A stretch of DNA of 64,000 nt. It comes from Poa pratensis. Taxonomy: Eukaryota > Streptophyta > Magnoliopsida > Poales > Poaceae. Shown here piece after piece: positions 44,751 through 57,060 of this stretch. Numbering within the stretch: the first letter of the stretch is position 1; each line of letters starts with the position of its first letter. The stretch spans positions 136,490,542 to 136,554,541 of the forward strand of contig CAMZMU010000041.1 in assembly GCA_947311845.1 (NCBI GenBank), in the 5' to 3' direction. The notes below the pieces were generated by a model that saw nothing but the letters and a program-made list of their open reading frames with translations, was not told the DNA's origin and searched no databases. The translations under genes were made by a program, and so were the position numbers.

Positions 44751-45311
44751 TGCGTCAGCCGAAGGAACAGTCGAGTGACCAATTTTGCCTTAACATTGTT
44801 TTTTCACACCCGAACCAAACAAGGCAGTCGAGTGACCGATATGCGTTGGGCGGACTCGAATGTATTTCTAATCAGAGCGCTTGAGATGACGTCAGGGATG
44901 ACGTTTTTGGCGACTGCGCTGCCTGACACGCGGTGGCATGCGTTATGCTGTGATGGATGGGACGTGACACATAGGTGGGCCCATTGTGCAGTGCTGATCA
45001 AACGACGGTGCCGTTTGGACTTGATTTGACCACTCTGGCCCACTTTTTACGGAGGCGTGATGATGGTTCCTCTTTTTGCGTGCGTAGTGGGCGGAGTGAC
45101 CGGCGACGGTTGCCCTCCGCGTTTGCCACGTGTACGGTGAGATTGCGTGCGTAACGCACGATTAGGATCTGAACGGTTGTGATTGCTTTTGATTTGTGGT
45201 AAATAGGGGAACGGTGCTGGCATTATTTTTTACTTTGCCATTTTCTCTGCGCGCCGCCCCTGCTTCATCGTCTTCCTTCGCTCTGCCATTGTTCTTGCGC
45301 CCGAGCTTCCG

Positions 45312-48044
45312 ATGTTCCCTTTAGCCACCACTGCCATGGCGCCAAAGAGAAAGGCTGCTGCTGACGCGCCCGCGACCGACGCGGCCGCTCTAAAGGGGAA
45401 GAAGACTGCGGCTAGCGCATCTGCGTCCGCCGTCGACCTCAAGAAGAGCGACAGCGATTGGATGAAATCCACCATCAAGGAGGCGCATCTGGACAAGCTT
45501 CGCGAGGAGAGAATGCTGCCACCCGCGGACCAGTTGTTCGTCCGCGCGCCGTCGCCCAAGGAGGTACTCCCCGAGCCTCGCTCTAACGAGCGCATTTGTT
45601 TTGTGGAGTTTCTGCCTAGGGTTTTGTGCTTCCCTTCCACGACTTTGTTCGTGGATTGATGTATGCATACGGGGTGCAAATCCATGATTTCACCCCGAAT
45701 GGCATTATGCACATTGCATGTTTTATGGTTTTGTGCGAGTGCTTCTTGGGAGTTTCTCCCAGCTGGGCCCTCTGGAAGTCGATCTTCATGGTCCGGCCCA
45801 ACAACCGAGGCGCCGCACCTCCTGTTGGCGGCTTCGGGATCCAGGTGCGCAGCGACACCCGCTACTTCGCTCTGAAGCCAGTCGACTCGGCGCAAGGGTG
45901 GAGGAAGAGGTGGTTCTATGTGCGCGTCGACCAGGAAGGAGTCCCGCATTTTTGACTGCTGGCATACTCGCGAGGACGAACGCCTGGGACCACCCGCTTT
46001 CGGCTGAAGAAAAGGCAGAAGCGGCGCCTCTGCTGTCGAAGATTGGAGAGCTGCTAAGCAGCGTAACTGGTGTGCATTTGATTGCCACCTTTGTGAAGAT
46101 GCGGGTGTGGCCGCTCCGCACTCGGGCCCACCCCATGTGGGAGTACGAGGGTGCGCTCGAAGCCACCCGAATGAGCAAGGAAGAACTGTCGAAGAGCGAG
46201 CTGGTGTCACATGTGCGGTCCATCACCAGCACAAAATCCAGCGAGCCCTGCAACGTCGACTGCCCTGTCACTCCTTATGGTCCTGATAGGCCTTTGGAAG
46301 AGGTTAGTGAACAATCATGTTTATGATCTCCTGCTTTTGCCATTTTTTTGTGCATCTTTGTAACTTTCGACTGCTGTATTTTGTATGCAGGGCCATTTAA
46401 CTGCATCGACCCTTCCTCCTCTTCCCGAAGATGGCCCAACTCATGAAACGGAGGTGCAAACGGTAGAATCGAAGGGAGGAGATGAATCACCTCTACCTTC
46501 GGCTACCACATCTCCCATGGAAGAGGTCGAAGAGGAAGGGGCAGAGGAAGTACAGGCCAAGGTGCCCGCCACGACTGATAATGTGAGCGAGGTTCCCACT
46601 CGCAAGCGCCGTCGGGCGGCCCGAGTTGTGTCTTCCACCACGAGTTCACCCTCGAAGGAATCAGATGTGAGAGATGACGGAGACTCGGGCTCGTCTCCTA
46701 CTGCCACAGCTGCTCCTTTGAACGTGAGCCCGTTGAGCTCAGCTCCTCCTCCTCCATCGGGTGAGGAGCTGCTTTTTGGAGATCCCAATTTTGACAACTT
46801 TGATAGTGAGGAGGAAGAAGAGCACAGGTATGCCCCTGAGCTTTTTGTACTAAAGTTTTTGTTTTGGTATTTTTGTGCTTATGCTGTATTTCTTTTGTCA
46901 CTCGCAGTGCTGAAACTGTGCGTCCACCGACTCCTCCAACTGAGAAGATTACGACCCCTGAGCACCCGGAAGTCTCTCACGTGGCTCCGGAGGTCGTTCA
47001 ATCAGCAGCCACGACTACTGCTATTGAGACGGCCAAGGCTATGAGTGCCGCAACTCCGGAGGTCGGGACATCAGCCGCGAGGCATGCGCCTTGGATGGAA
47101 CACGTAAGTGTCTTTTTGTCGAGTCCGCATACGGGACTGGTTTGTATAACTTATGCTGTTTCGTGTGCTTGCAGCCTTACTACCTCAACCTGGTAGAATC
47201 GGGCAAGGCTTTTGTCCAACTGGAGCAAGAGAGGGACATTCTGCGCACCAGTTTGGAGCAACTCACTCGTAAGTGTATTTTGATTCTTAACCCGAAGTTC
47301 CTTTTGCACTGTCTTTGCTTAGTTGAGTTTGAATTACTTCTTGCCATCAAATTCAGATGACAAGGCATCGGCTGAGTCCGGGTGAAGGAGCTAGAAGATG
47401 CACTCGCCAAGCAGCGTGCTGAGTCGAAGAAGGCTTTGGATGATGCCAAGAACTCCGCTGCCTTGCGCGAGAAAGATATGCTGAGCGGCTGGCTAGCCTC
47501 ACCCGAGACGTGGGCGGTTAGTAAAATTTGCCATTTTTATTTACTTCTGTTGCCGCTGAATGTTGTGTAAGAGTTTGTGCTCTTTTGATTTGAAGGAGCT
47601 GTTGGCGCACCGGCACCTGTAGACCAGGCGAGTGGCGATTTGTCCCTCGACCGTGCTATTGGCGACCTTGACGTCGTCTCCGCCCAAGCTAAGGATGCAC
47701 TCGCCAAGTCTACGAGCACACTCGGCGCCGTATACAAGGGCGTGTTCCCGTCTGGCCAACTTCCATCGACTGTGGAAGGCTTCGCCGATGTCCTGGGCCC
47801 GGGAACCTCGACTATGGCGAGTTTTGCTCGCACCCTGACGGTACGCGGCTCAGAGACCACCCTCAAACTCCTTTTAGGTCATGGGATAGAGGGTGACTTC
47901 AAGGCCGCTCTGTCTGATTTCCCTCGGAGGCCGGACGGGAAGCTGGTGTCTCTGAAGCATGTGAACGAGCCAGCCGCGCAGCTGGCTGAAATTTTTATGA
48001 CTACCGTGGAGCGCCGGTCAGCAGAGGTCGCCAATCGCGCGTAG
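45312..48044 (+). CDS. Antisense gene inside the gypsy element (Transposase_28-like, gypsy type)
   Basis: It lies on the strand opposite to gag-pol, between integrase and the 3' LTR. Probable exons: 45312-46302, 46391-46827, 46908-47103, 47175-47268, 47357-47515 and 47596-48044, all with GT-AG borders, stop TAG at 48042-48044. The N-terminus is Lys/Ala-rich. The block at 45600-45800 (FVRGLMYAYGVQIHDF, HIACFMVLCECFLGV, LWKSIFMVRP) matches the plant family called putative gypsy-type transposon (Pfam Transposase_28, PF04195, recalled). An acidic Ser/Pro-rich linker with a KRRR cluster and a coiled-coil stretch (KELEDALAKQRAESKKAL) follow. Frame changes near 45620, 45950 and 47380 indicate decay in this copy, though the splice sites are intact. 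A TATA-like taaatag lies near 45199. Function unknown. Confidence 0.72.
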
Positions 48045-48249
48045 GGCTAGATCGGAGTCTGCATCATAGACTTTAGGGCCATCTTCCCTTTTATGGACTG
48101 TAATTATACTTTTATGATATCGCAAGTATGCGTATGCTTTTGCCACACTTGTATGGATTTGGGTCCTTGTTGTGTTTCTGCCTGTAAGGCTATGTGCTTT
48201 ACTCGCCTAAGCTTTGTGATGAGTTTCTCATATCTGACATGAGATTTTT

Positions 48250-48994
48250 ATGATGTTTGGAACAGAAGCGGGCAGCCGCTACTTCATCTGGCTCGTCGCG
48301 GCATCGTGCTCCACTCGATCTCGAGCTCAGGTGGCAAATGATGCCGCAGTAATGCGTTATATGAAGGCTCGAGTCGTAAAACTGGAGCAAGAGTTGAAGA
48401 GTGCCCAGAGCGAGCTGGATAGGATGAGGGCGAGGCCTGCTTTACCCACTCAGCGAGAGGACTATGTGCTTGGCGAGATGGAGATCGTGAACAGACAACT
48501 CGAGTGTAAGCATGACTGCCTTGATCTCAAGAGTTCATAGTCTGTCCTTTTTGTTGATCCAACGTGCCTTGTTGCAGGTTTTGTTCCAGACTTCCAGGCG
48601 GAGCAGGCTCGTGTTGATGAGCAGTTGAATGCGACTGACGAACCAACGACGGGCCGTCAGCATTTTCGCTTGGATAAAACCGAGCGCATACTCGCAACTC
48701 TAAGGATCGAGTGTGGCGGAGCACTATGCTGCTCGAGTTATGCAGGTCGGCCTTCAGTCGAATCAACCAGACTCTTTTCCCGACGGGCCGCAACCTCAAG
48801 GAATCCATGCGTTGCTCGGGCTTTTCCGGAGTGCAGGTCCTATTCGAGATTTTATCACCCAGAAGCTTGTGGATGGAGCCAACGCAACGATGGCGTATAT
48901 CCGGAGTAAGCGTCCAATATGCAGCTATCCACCCGTGCCTGGATCGACTTTGTCACAGTCGCAACTTGACGAACAGTCGAATATGCGAGGGTGA
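48250..48994 (+). pseudogene. Second antisense coding segment in the gypsy element
   Basis: Plus-strand frames downstream of the first antisense gene show a coiled-coil region (MKARVVKLEQELKSAQSELD, 48360-48430) and, in another frame, a segment ending at 48994 (LLGLFRSAGPIRDFITQKL). A likely intron separates 48508 from about 48578. This could be the 3' end of the same antisense transcription unit or a separate decayed ORF. No family recognised. Confidence 0.5.
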
Positions 48995-49079
48995 TGGTTG
49001 AGTGTTATCACGCTCAACTTATGGGCCCTGTTCTACCAGTTAAGGACGAACCGGAAGATTAGGGTATTTCTGTATATAG

Positions 49080-49420
49080 GACAGCCCCCGAGTGTAAATT
49101 TGCCACTTATACGTAGTGTATATTTGTTTATGTGTATGTGCGCAGCCCCCGAGTGTATCGAGTGGGGTTTATGAAAAACACTTAGAGTATGGAACATGAA
49201 TTGCACAGCCCCCGAGTGTTCGAGTGAGGCTGTGAATTTTTGCGATGTTTGAAGCTTCAACTCATGATTTTGAGCAACTTTTTGTTTATGTATGATTTTA
49301 TGACCCAGCCCCCGAGTATTCGAGTGCGGCTGGGGTATTATGTTTGAAGGAGCGAAAGCTCATGCTTTGAGATAGCGCAGCCCCGAGTATTCGGGTGAGG
49401 CTAAGGTTGTGCGAATAAGT
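49080..49420 (-). repeat. Five copies of a PPT-like motif after integrase
   Basis: agcccccgagt (minus strand actcgggggct) occurs at 49083, 49145, 49207 and 49307, and a one-base-shorter copy at 49377. Several are followed by ttcgagtgaggctg or variant. The same core forms the polypurine tract next to the 3' LTR (43902) and recurs at 44511 and 44641. Confidence 0.8.
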
Positions 49421-49606
49421 TATGCGAGTAGTAAGCAGGGAGAAATATGAGGAATCATTGACTATATTCCATTTTTGAATGTTAAGCTGCAGGCCGCCTC
49501 ATTAAAAACCTTCCAGTCCCCTTAGGTACCCTGGTAAGGAAAAGAGCGCGTCTGAAACCTGCAGCCATCCGACATATGTGCCTATTACATTGTGCGACTG
49601 AGCAAT

Positions 49607-51078
49607 CTAAGCATAGAAACGGCGCAGCTGCGCAACGTTCCAAGGATTGTGCGAGAGTTCGCCTGTCTTCGCGTGCTTCAGTCTGTATGCTCCACCACCA
49701 ATGACCTCGGTGATGATGAAGGGTCCTTCCCATGGAGAAGCGAGTTTGTGCACCTTCTTTTGCTTCAGTCGAAGTACCAGGTCGCCAACCTCGAAGGACC
49801 TGGTACGCAGTCGACGGCTGTGATAGTTGCGGAGGTCTTGCTGATAGACAGCTGTGCGTGCTAGCGCCGTGTTGCGTGCTTCTTCGAGCAAGTCGACTGC
49901 ATCTTCGAGTGCTTCATCTGCATCTTCTTCGTTGTATGCTCGACTCTTGGTGCATTGAATCTTACATCTGATGGCAGGATTGCCTCTGCGCCGTAGACCA
50001 TAAAAATGGGGTGAATTGTGTTGAAGCGTTGGGAGTTGTGCGTAGGCTCCATAGCACAGATGGGAGTTCTTCGACCCAAGCACCCGCGGCCTTTTGAGTG
50101 GCACCAGGAGGCGTTTCTTGATTCCGCTCGTCACGAGTCCATTGGCTTTTTCGACTTGGCCATTGGACTGCGGGTGTGCCACGGATGCATAGTTGAGCGT
50201 GATATCTTGCTCTTTGAAAGTCGGAACTCTTCAGCCGTGAAGTTTGTACCGTTATCAGTGATGATGCTACTTGGCACACCAAAGCGGTATATGATGGATT
50301 TTATGAAATTGACTGCTGTAGTGGCAGTCGAACTTGTGATAGGGACTGCTTCAATCCACTTGGTGAACTTGTCGACCGCCACCAGAAGGTGAGTATGCCC
50401 TCCATGGGAGGATTTTTTGAGTGGCCCGACCATATCGAGCCCCCACTGGGCGAAGGGCCAGGCCAATGGTATTGTCTTCAACGCCGATGCGGGTGCGTGC
50501 GGCTTTGTGGCGAATTTTTGACAGCCGATGCACCTTTTGACTATGTCCTCCGCGTCTTTGAGTGCTGTGGGCCAGTAGAAGCCTGCGCGAAAGGCTTTGG
50601 CTACGAGTGATCGACTGCTGGCGTGATGCCCGCAGGTACCTGCATGAATATCACGAAGGATGGCCTGGCCATCTTCGAATGCTATGCATCGTTGGAACAT
50701 ACCTGATACGCTGCGCTTGTATAGTTCGCCGTTGATGACGGTGTATGCTTTAGATCGTCGAGTGACGCGTCTTGACTCTGTTATGTCTTCAGGTACCTCG
50801 CCGCGGAGTATGTATGCGAGGAAAGGTTGAGTCCAAGTTGGCTCGATGAGGAGTACCTCGACTGGCGGGTCCTCTGTGCTAGGTGCTTTGCTCTTGGCTG
50901 GTGCGGCTGATGTAGGAGATGTTCGTTTTTTCTTGATGGACCTGTGCTCGATGCGCTCGAGGAAGACACCAGGTGGAACTGGTGCTTTGGTCGCGCCAAT
51001 GTTGGCTAGCTTATCTGCTTCTTCGTTGCTCTCGCGCCCTATGTGCCGCAACTCGCAGCCTTCGAAGCTGCCCTCCAT
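49607..51078 (-). pseudogene. gypsy integrase
   Basis: An HHCC-like zinc region (HAGTCGHHASS, CIGCQKFA), then the core with Asp in WGLDMVGPL, Asp in IITDNGTNF and Glu in SNGQVEKANG. The frame changes between the second Asp and the Glu, near 50190. The C-terminal part ends at 49607 (VAQLRRFYA). Confidence 0.9.
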
Positions 51079-52734
51079 TAGGTTGTACAGTCACGGTAGG
51101 CGATCATGTTATCTGCGATTGCATCGCAGGCCTTCATTGTTTGCTGCACCACAAGATTCGAGTCACCATAGATCATCAGTCGAGTGCACCCGAGGGCTTT
51201 GGCCATCCGCATGCCATGGATCAGGGCCTCGTACTCTGCTTCGTTATTGGATGGTAACTCGAATCCCATCTGCAGGATATAGCGAAGCTTGTCGCCTTTT
51301 GGTGATATGAGGATGACACCTGCGCCTGCGCCTTCGTTCTTCTTTGAGCCGTCGAAGTACATAGTCCATGAGTTGGACACATCTGGTGCTCCTGGCAACT
51401 GAGCTTCAATCCACTCGGTATGGAAGTCAGGTAAGACTTGTGCTTTGATGGCCTTCGGGTAATCATACTTGATATCTCGTGGCCTAGCTCGATGAGCCAT
51501 TTTGCGACTCGCCCAGTTGCGTTGGGGTTTGTGAGGATGTCTCCGATCCCTGAGGTGCTGATTACAGTGATCGGGTGCTCTGCGAAGTAGTGCGTCAGCT
51601 TCCTTGAGGACATGAACACGGCGTAGGCCAGCTTTTGATAGTGCGGGTACCGCTGCTTTGATATGGAGAGCACTTCACTCAAGTAATAGACTGGGCGTTG
51701 TATGCTTTGGGCGTGTCCCTCCTCCCTGCGTTCGACTACCAGTACGGTACTTACCACCCTGTTAGTTGCGGAGACATATAGGTATAGTGGCTCTTCCCTT
51801 GGTGCGACGAGGATTGGAGGGCTTGTGAGGACTCGCTTGAGGTCCGTGAAGGCTGCTTCGGCTTCTGGCGTCCACTCGAATTTGTCTGCTTTCTTCATCA
51901 GTCGATAGAACGGGAGTGCTTTTTCGCCCAGTTTGCTGATGAATCGACTGAGTGCTGCCACTCGACCCGCTAATTTTTGCACGTCATGGAGCTTTGAAGG
52001 CCTTTGCATCGTCAAGATGGCCTGTATTTTCTCCGGGTCCGCCTCGATTCCACGAGCCGAGACTAGATACCCCAGAGCTGCCCGGCTGGCACGCCGAACG
52101 TGCACTTCTTCGGGTTGAGCTTGATGTGGAAGCGTTTGAGGTTTGCGAACGTCTCTCGCAAGTCATCGAGTAGTGTGTTTTCCTCCCTTGTTGTGATGAC
52201 GATGTCGTCTACGTAGACCTGGACGTTTCGCCCAATTTGCTTCTTGAGGCAGTCTTGCATCATGCGCTGGTAGGTTGCGCCTGCGTTCTTGAGCCCGAAA
52301 GGCATGTTGTGTAGCAGTAGACCCCGAGTGGGGTTATGAACGCCGTTTTCTCTTCATCTCTTCCTTCATCCTTATCTGGTGGTAACCTGAGTAAGCATCC
52401 AGGAAGGACAAGCGAGCGCACCCGGCGGTGGAGTCGACGATCTGGTCGATTCGAGGTAGTGGAAAGTGATCCTTTGGACACATTTATTGAGTGCTGTGAA
52501 ATCTACGCACATCCGAAGGATATCTGTGTGCTTCTTCTCTACAAGTACGGGGTTGGCCACCCATTGTGATTTCTTGATTTCTCTGATGAAACCTGCTGCG
52601 AGTAGTCTGTCGACTTCGGCTTCGACTGCGGTTCTTTTCGGGCCGGATATGCGGCGCATTGTTTGCTTGACTGGTTTAGCATCTGGAAATAATTGGAGAG
52701 AGTGCTCGGCGAATTCCCTGGGAATACCTGGCAT
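51078..52734 (-). pseudogene. gypsy RT and two RNase H domains
   Basis: RT frames contain MPFGLKNAGATYQR and the catalytic YVDD (complement of 52204-52215). The first, classic RNase H region follows RT (LTSPPILVAPREEPLYLYVSA at about 51800), then a second RNase H (51500-51078) with MYFDGSKKNEGAGAG, NNEAEYEALIHG and YGDSNLVVQQ, which is of the archaeal/plant RNase HI type. RT is interrupted near 52440 and again near 52080. Confidence 0.9.
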
Positions 52735-53239
52735 GTCGGCTGGACACCACGCAAATATATCCCAGTTCTCACGGAGGAATTCGACGAGCGCGCTTTCCTA
52801 TGCGATAGGCAGACTCGAAGAGACATTGACTGTCTTGGTCGGTCAGTCGGGTGCACCTGATGCGACCTTGTGTCATTGGTGGCGTTGAATGCTCTGTCGA
52901 CTGCCACCTTCTTGTGCTCCGGCATAAGTGTTCGATCGTTGGAGACCGCTAGATCGGCGAGTGTTGCTTCCATGCCGAACATCTCAGAGATTTTGCTAAA
53001 CTCTCGGTCGCAAGAATCGGACTTTTGGAAGTTTCCTTTGACTGTGATTACTCCTTTTGGTCCAGGCATCTTTAGCTGGAGGTATGCATAGTGTGGGACC
53101 ATGAATCGAGCGAACGTCGGGCGTCCAAGTATGGCGTGGTATTGTGACTTCCAGTCGACAACTTCGAACTCAATCGACTCTGTCCTGAAGTGGTTTTTGT
53201 CCCCGAACGTAACGTCGAGTTGTATGGTGCCTTCTGGGC

Positions 53240-53590
53240 TTATTGCTTTGCCTGGGACGATACCGTGAAAGGTATTTGAGATTTTGGCAGGTTTTCGACT
53301 GACCTGTTCATTTTGCGGAGCGTATCTGCGAAGATGATGTTTATGCCGCTGCCACCATCCATGAAGACCTTGGACATGGCGTAGCCTCCAATTTGGGCGT
53401 CGAGTACCAGAGCAGAGTGCCCTGGACGAACGACCGATGGTGGGTGGTCCTCTCTGCTGAAGCTTATTGCAGTTTCGGATCCCTTCAAGAATTCAGTTAC
53501 GGCAGGAGGTGACATGACCGCCATATTTACTTGTCGAGTGCGAAGTTTTTGCTCCCTGTTGGAAGGGCGACCTTTCTGTATCATGTACAT
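53240..53590 (-). pseudogene. gypsy protease segment
   Basis: Frame with VFMDGGSGINII, the aspartic-protease active-site region (D-G-G variant usual in this lineage). It is separated from gag and RT by frame changes. Confidence 0.75.
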
Positions 53591-53994
53591 CTGCCCTTGG
53601 GGGGAGGGTACTGAGGTTCGTCCACCCGAGGTACGGGTTGTATGGCACCCGCGATATTTCCGCCTGCGGAGGCTGTGGTGGTGGAGGTGGTGCCATCAGA
53701 ACGGGCACATTGTTTGGCTGAGGCACAGGTGCAGGTGCGGGTGCGTGCGGCTGTTGCCTTTCTGAGTTGTACGTATTCAGACGCTAGTTGGTCGAATTCT
53801 CTGCAGTTTCTCATCGAGTGATTGGAGCGCAATTTTCCGTCTTCCCCCTTGTACAGGTGGAATCTGCAATCAGCATCCATCTTTTCTTCGAATGATCGCT
53901 CGGATTGTGCGCCGGAGCGCGACTTGCGCCAGTCTTTCCTCTTGTAGCTGTCGCTGCGTTGGCCGCGGTCTCGACTGTCCCGGCGATCATCTCG

Positions 53995-56342
53995 ACTATC
54001 CCGGCGATCATCTCGACTGTCCCGTCGATCTTCTGACCGTCGGTCGCTTCTGTCTTGGTCGTTGCGGGTGTGGAGAACCCAGCCGCCATGAATTCGGGTC
54101 TGTCGTCGTCGTAGTGACGTTTTGAACGTTTGCGCCTCGGTCGTCTCTGTACGAGTCCCTGCGGTTTCGACTGCCGCTATCATGATTGTCACGGGGTGAG
54201 GACCCGCGTGTGGTGCGCGCCATGTCTTCTCCGTCTGCCCACTCAGTCGCGATCTTCAGGAGGTTAGCCACAGAGGTTGGCTTTTGGCGACCAAGTGCTT
54301 CTTTGAAGTTTCGCCTGGCGAGGCCCATGATGAAAGCATCCATGGCCATATCTTCTGAAATTACTCCAACTGAGTTGCGTATCTCAGTCCATCGTCGGAT
54401 GTATGACCTCAACGTTTCGTCTGACCGTTGAACGCAAGCTCGCAGCTCCTCGAACGTTTTTGGGCGCTCACATAGAGGCTCGAAGTTTTTGATGAAGTCT
54501 GTGCGGAAGTGATCCCACGAGTCGTATGTTGATGGAGGTAGAGCCTTGAGCCAGTCGCGGGCTGTGCCTTCGAGCATGAGTCGTATGTATTGCATGGCTG
54601 TGGTGTTCGTGCCTCGCTGGCACGAGACAGCCAGTCTGTAGTCTTCCAGCCATCCTGAAGGTTCCTGTCGACCCGTGTATTTGGGCTGTTCAGATGTGAG
54701 TTTGAACCCTTTGGGCATCTGTGTCTCGCGGACGCGTCGAGTGAAGCACAGAGCTCCGCATGACTGAGGCCCTGATCAGAGTACGAGTCGCTACTGTAAG
54801 ATCTGCGTGATCTGCTCCTGGACCTGCGCCGACGTGATCTGCTCCTTTCCTTCGAGTGGTGACCACGACCACTGCGATTATACTCTTCACGACGCGTGTC
54901 AACTACGGCACGATCTTGACTCCCTCCTGGAGTTGTTGGGATTTGGCGTATGGCCTTCGCTGCTAAGGCGAGTGATTTGATCTGTTGGCGATGTAGTTTT
55001 GCATTGGGGTCATCCGCTGGAGGCTTGATTGCCTCAAAATATGCTGCAGCAGTAAAGAGAGCACCCGCGGCTGTTTTGGGTACTGGCACTGCCTCCTCAT
55101 CGTATGTCATGAAAGAGTTGCCTAGGTTGCGGGTGAGTGCTGCGCTCTCATCTGGCACGAGGTGTGACCGCCTTGATCTGGGTCTTGTCTCTGCCGCCCG
55201 GTGGAGCTTAGGGAGAGCTGTCTTCTTCGCGCACTCGACAAGCTAGCTTGCTTTTTACGTTCTTCGAGTGTTGCCCTGATCTGCTGCAGTTGAAGTGTTT
55301 CCTGCCAGGTGAAATACTGGAAGGTCAACATCTCCTCCCGTGTTGTGTCCACGGGCATCATTGTGCACTCCTTGATGACTTTATCTGATTTTGCTGTCAT
55401 CTCAGCAGTAATTATGAGAATTGTGACTCTATCCGGCATAGTAACTGTGCATGAGAATTTTGTAGGCCTGCGACTGGCCGAAACATCGGATGATTCTGCA
55501 GCGATGGCGACGTAGACCTGCTGGGGTAGCACCCGAGGGTATGTGTATGTATTTTCGAGTCCCGTCGTGGACTCGACGTCTTTATCGAGACTCATATCAG
55601 AGTCAGTATGCCAGTCAAATGGTCCATCTGGGCGGAGCTCGCCGTTGACGTGTTTATCGCCTATACTCATATCGATGTCGGCGAAGTCGTTATGGATCTC
55701 GAAGTCGAGGTTGTTGTTGGTGCAGACCTCGGAGTCGACGTGATTGTCGATATGAGTTTCGGGCTCCTCGAAATCGCTGAGGGAGATCCCGCAGTCGAAG
55801 CTATCCTCGAGTGGAAGATTGAGCTCGGGATCGTTTGTGCGGTATGCTGATTCGGCCTCCTCACCTTGGAGTTCTTCAATGAGTTCGTTGATCTCTCGAG
55901 TCGACATGGTTGTTGCAGACGAGCAGGCTGGGAGGATCGACGATGGTATGGACGCAGTTGATGGATCCGCAGTCGAAGGAGCCGCAACCGATGGAGCCTC
56001 GGGTGCGGAAGTCGCGAGTTGGCGTGGATCTGTCAAGTCCTGCACACCAAGCTTGTTGACGAAAAAATTGAACGAACCAACGGTTAAACCCAAACCTGAC
56101 TCTAGATCGGAGAAGGTCTCCTGAAATTCTAGCGAGTGTGGCTCGAAATCCATCGGAGGATCTGATATGCTTTTTGCAGGTGAATCTGGCGTGCTGCCGT
56201 TTGTCGAGTGATTCGGCGAGTTGCCGTGTGTCGCCAGTCGGCGAGTTCTGGTTTGTTGATGCAGCCGGCGAGTTGCCGTTTGTAGATCCGATCGGCGAGT
56301 CGCCGTTTTCCGATGGAACCGAAGAGACCGTGAGTCCAGCAC
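53995..56342 (-). pseudogene. gypsy gag
   Basis: The first long frame (56342-55122, 406 codons) is acidic and low-complexity and is the N-terminal gag extension. The frame then shifts. The capsid-like retrotransposon gag core is at 54718-54008 (ARDWLKALPPSTYDSW, DHFRTDFIKNFE, LRSYIRRWTEIRN). A degraded zinc-finger-like CRFH...HSMRNC segment follows at about 53800-53880. At least two frame changes separate these parts. Confidence 0.85.
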
Positions 56343-56346
56343 TATT

Positions 56347-56368
56347 CTTTCCCACAGACGGCGCCAAT
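56347..56368 (-). promoter_or_regulatory. Primer-binding site region of gypsy element
   Basis: Directly inside the 5' LTR the minus strand reads attggcgccgtctgtgggaa. The tggcgccgt core is that of tRNA-Asp-type sites used by plant gypsy elements. Confidence 0.65.
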
Positions 56369-56865
56369 TGACGAGGGGTTAACTCATCAAATCCCATGGT
56401 TAAGGATCTAGGGTTGAGATTATGGGGAGAGAACGTGTTAGTACTGGTAGTTTCGTCGGCTGACAAGCAGATGCAAAGATTTACCCAGGTTCAGGCCCCT
56501 CGGGTGGAGGTAAAGACCCTACTTCCTGCTTGTCTGGTATTGATTGTGTGAGATTATGCGATTACAGGGAAGATCCGGCGAGATGTCGATCTCGCTAGGG
56601 CTTTTAGTGGTTCGAGTATGGCTTGTCCCAGATTGGCGCCCCTCCCAGCCTCTAAATAGGCTGGGTCTCGGGAGTTCGTAACCGACCTAGTTTACATGTA
56701 AGGAAAGTCCTAACCGACTATGGCTATGTCTAAATCTTGGAGGGTACTCCATCTTCTTTGGGCCTCCTGTCTTGGGCTTCGAGCAGGCTCTTCGTGATTG
56801 GGACTTAGTCGTTACGTGCACCAGGTACCCTCATGGTAGGGTACCCGAGATGTATATCCATGTCA
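56369..56865 (-). repeat. 5' LTR of gypsy element
   Basis: 497 bp; one base longer than the other LTR (ccc versus cc near 56628). Contains ctctaaatagg near 56650 on the plus strand. Confidence 0.95.
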
Positions 56866-56869
56866 CCAT

Positions 56870-57060
56870 TGGAGAGCCTGTTGAACACCGGAGACCGCTG
56901 CAGCATATTGAGTTCATTGTGCGAGCCGGCCATGCCAAAAAACGAGTGTCAAATCCACAAATCTTATGATGCCACGGCCTCAAACACGACCGTGCACACC
57001 TCAACATGGCCCTTGTACTGCCCCTGCCAAGCAAATGAGCAGACGGCGGGGAAGAGGAGC
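56870..57060 (-). pseudogene. PIF/Harbinger transposase, copy B, N-terminal fragment
   Basis: Minus-strand frames show AWQGQYKGH followed by CTVVFEAVAS, the segment that precedes the second Asp. The frame then changes. Continuation is at 43400 on the other side of the retrotransposon. Confidence 0.8.

Larger units (their letters stand above)
43405..56865 (-). mobile_element. Ty3-gypsy (Tat-type) LTR retrotransposon with antisense gene
   Basis: 13,461 bp, LTRs of 496 and 497 bp (TGACATGG to CCCCTYGTCA on the minus strand), target duplication ccatt at 43400-43404 and 56866-56870. Gag, protease, RT, RNase H, a second RNase H of archaeal type and integrase follow in gypsy order on the minus strand. 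The dual RNase H, absence of a chromodomain and presence of an antisense gene between pol and the 3' LTR are features of the Tat lineage. I count about 21 substitutions and one 1-bp indel between LTRs (about 4 percent), so it is clearly older than the copia element. Several frames are broken. Confidence 0.93.
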
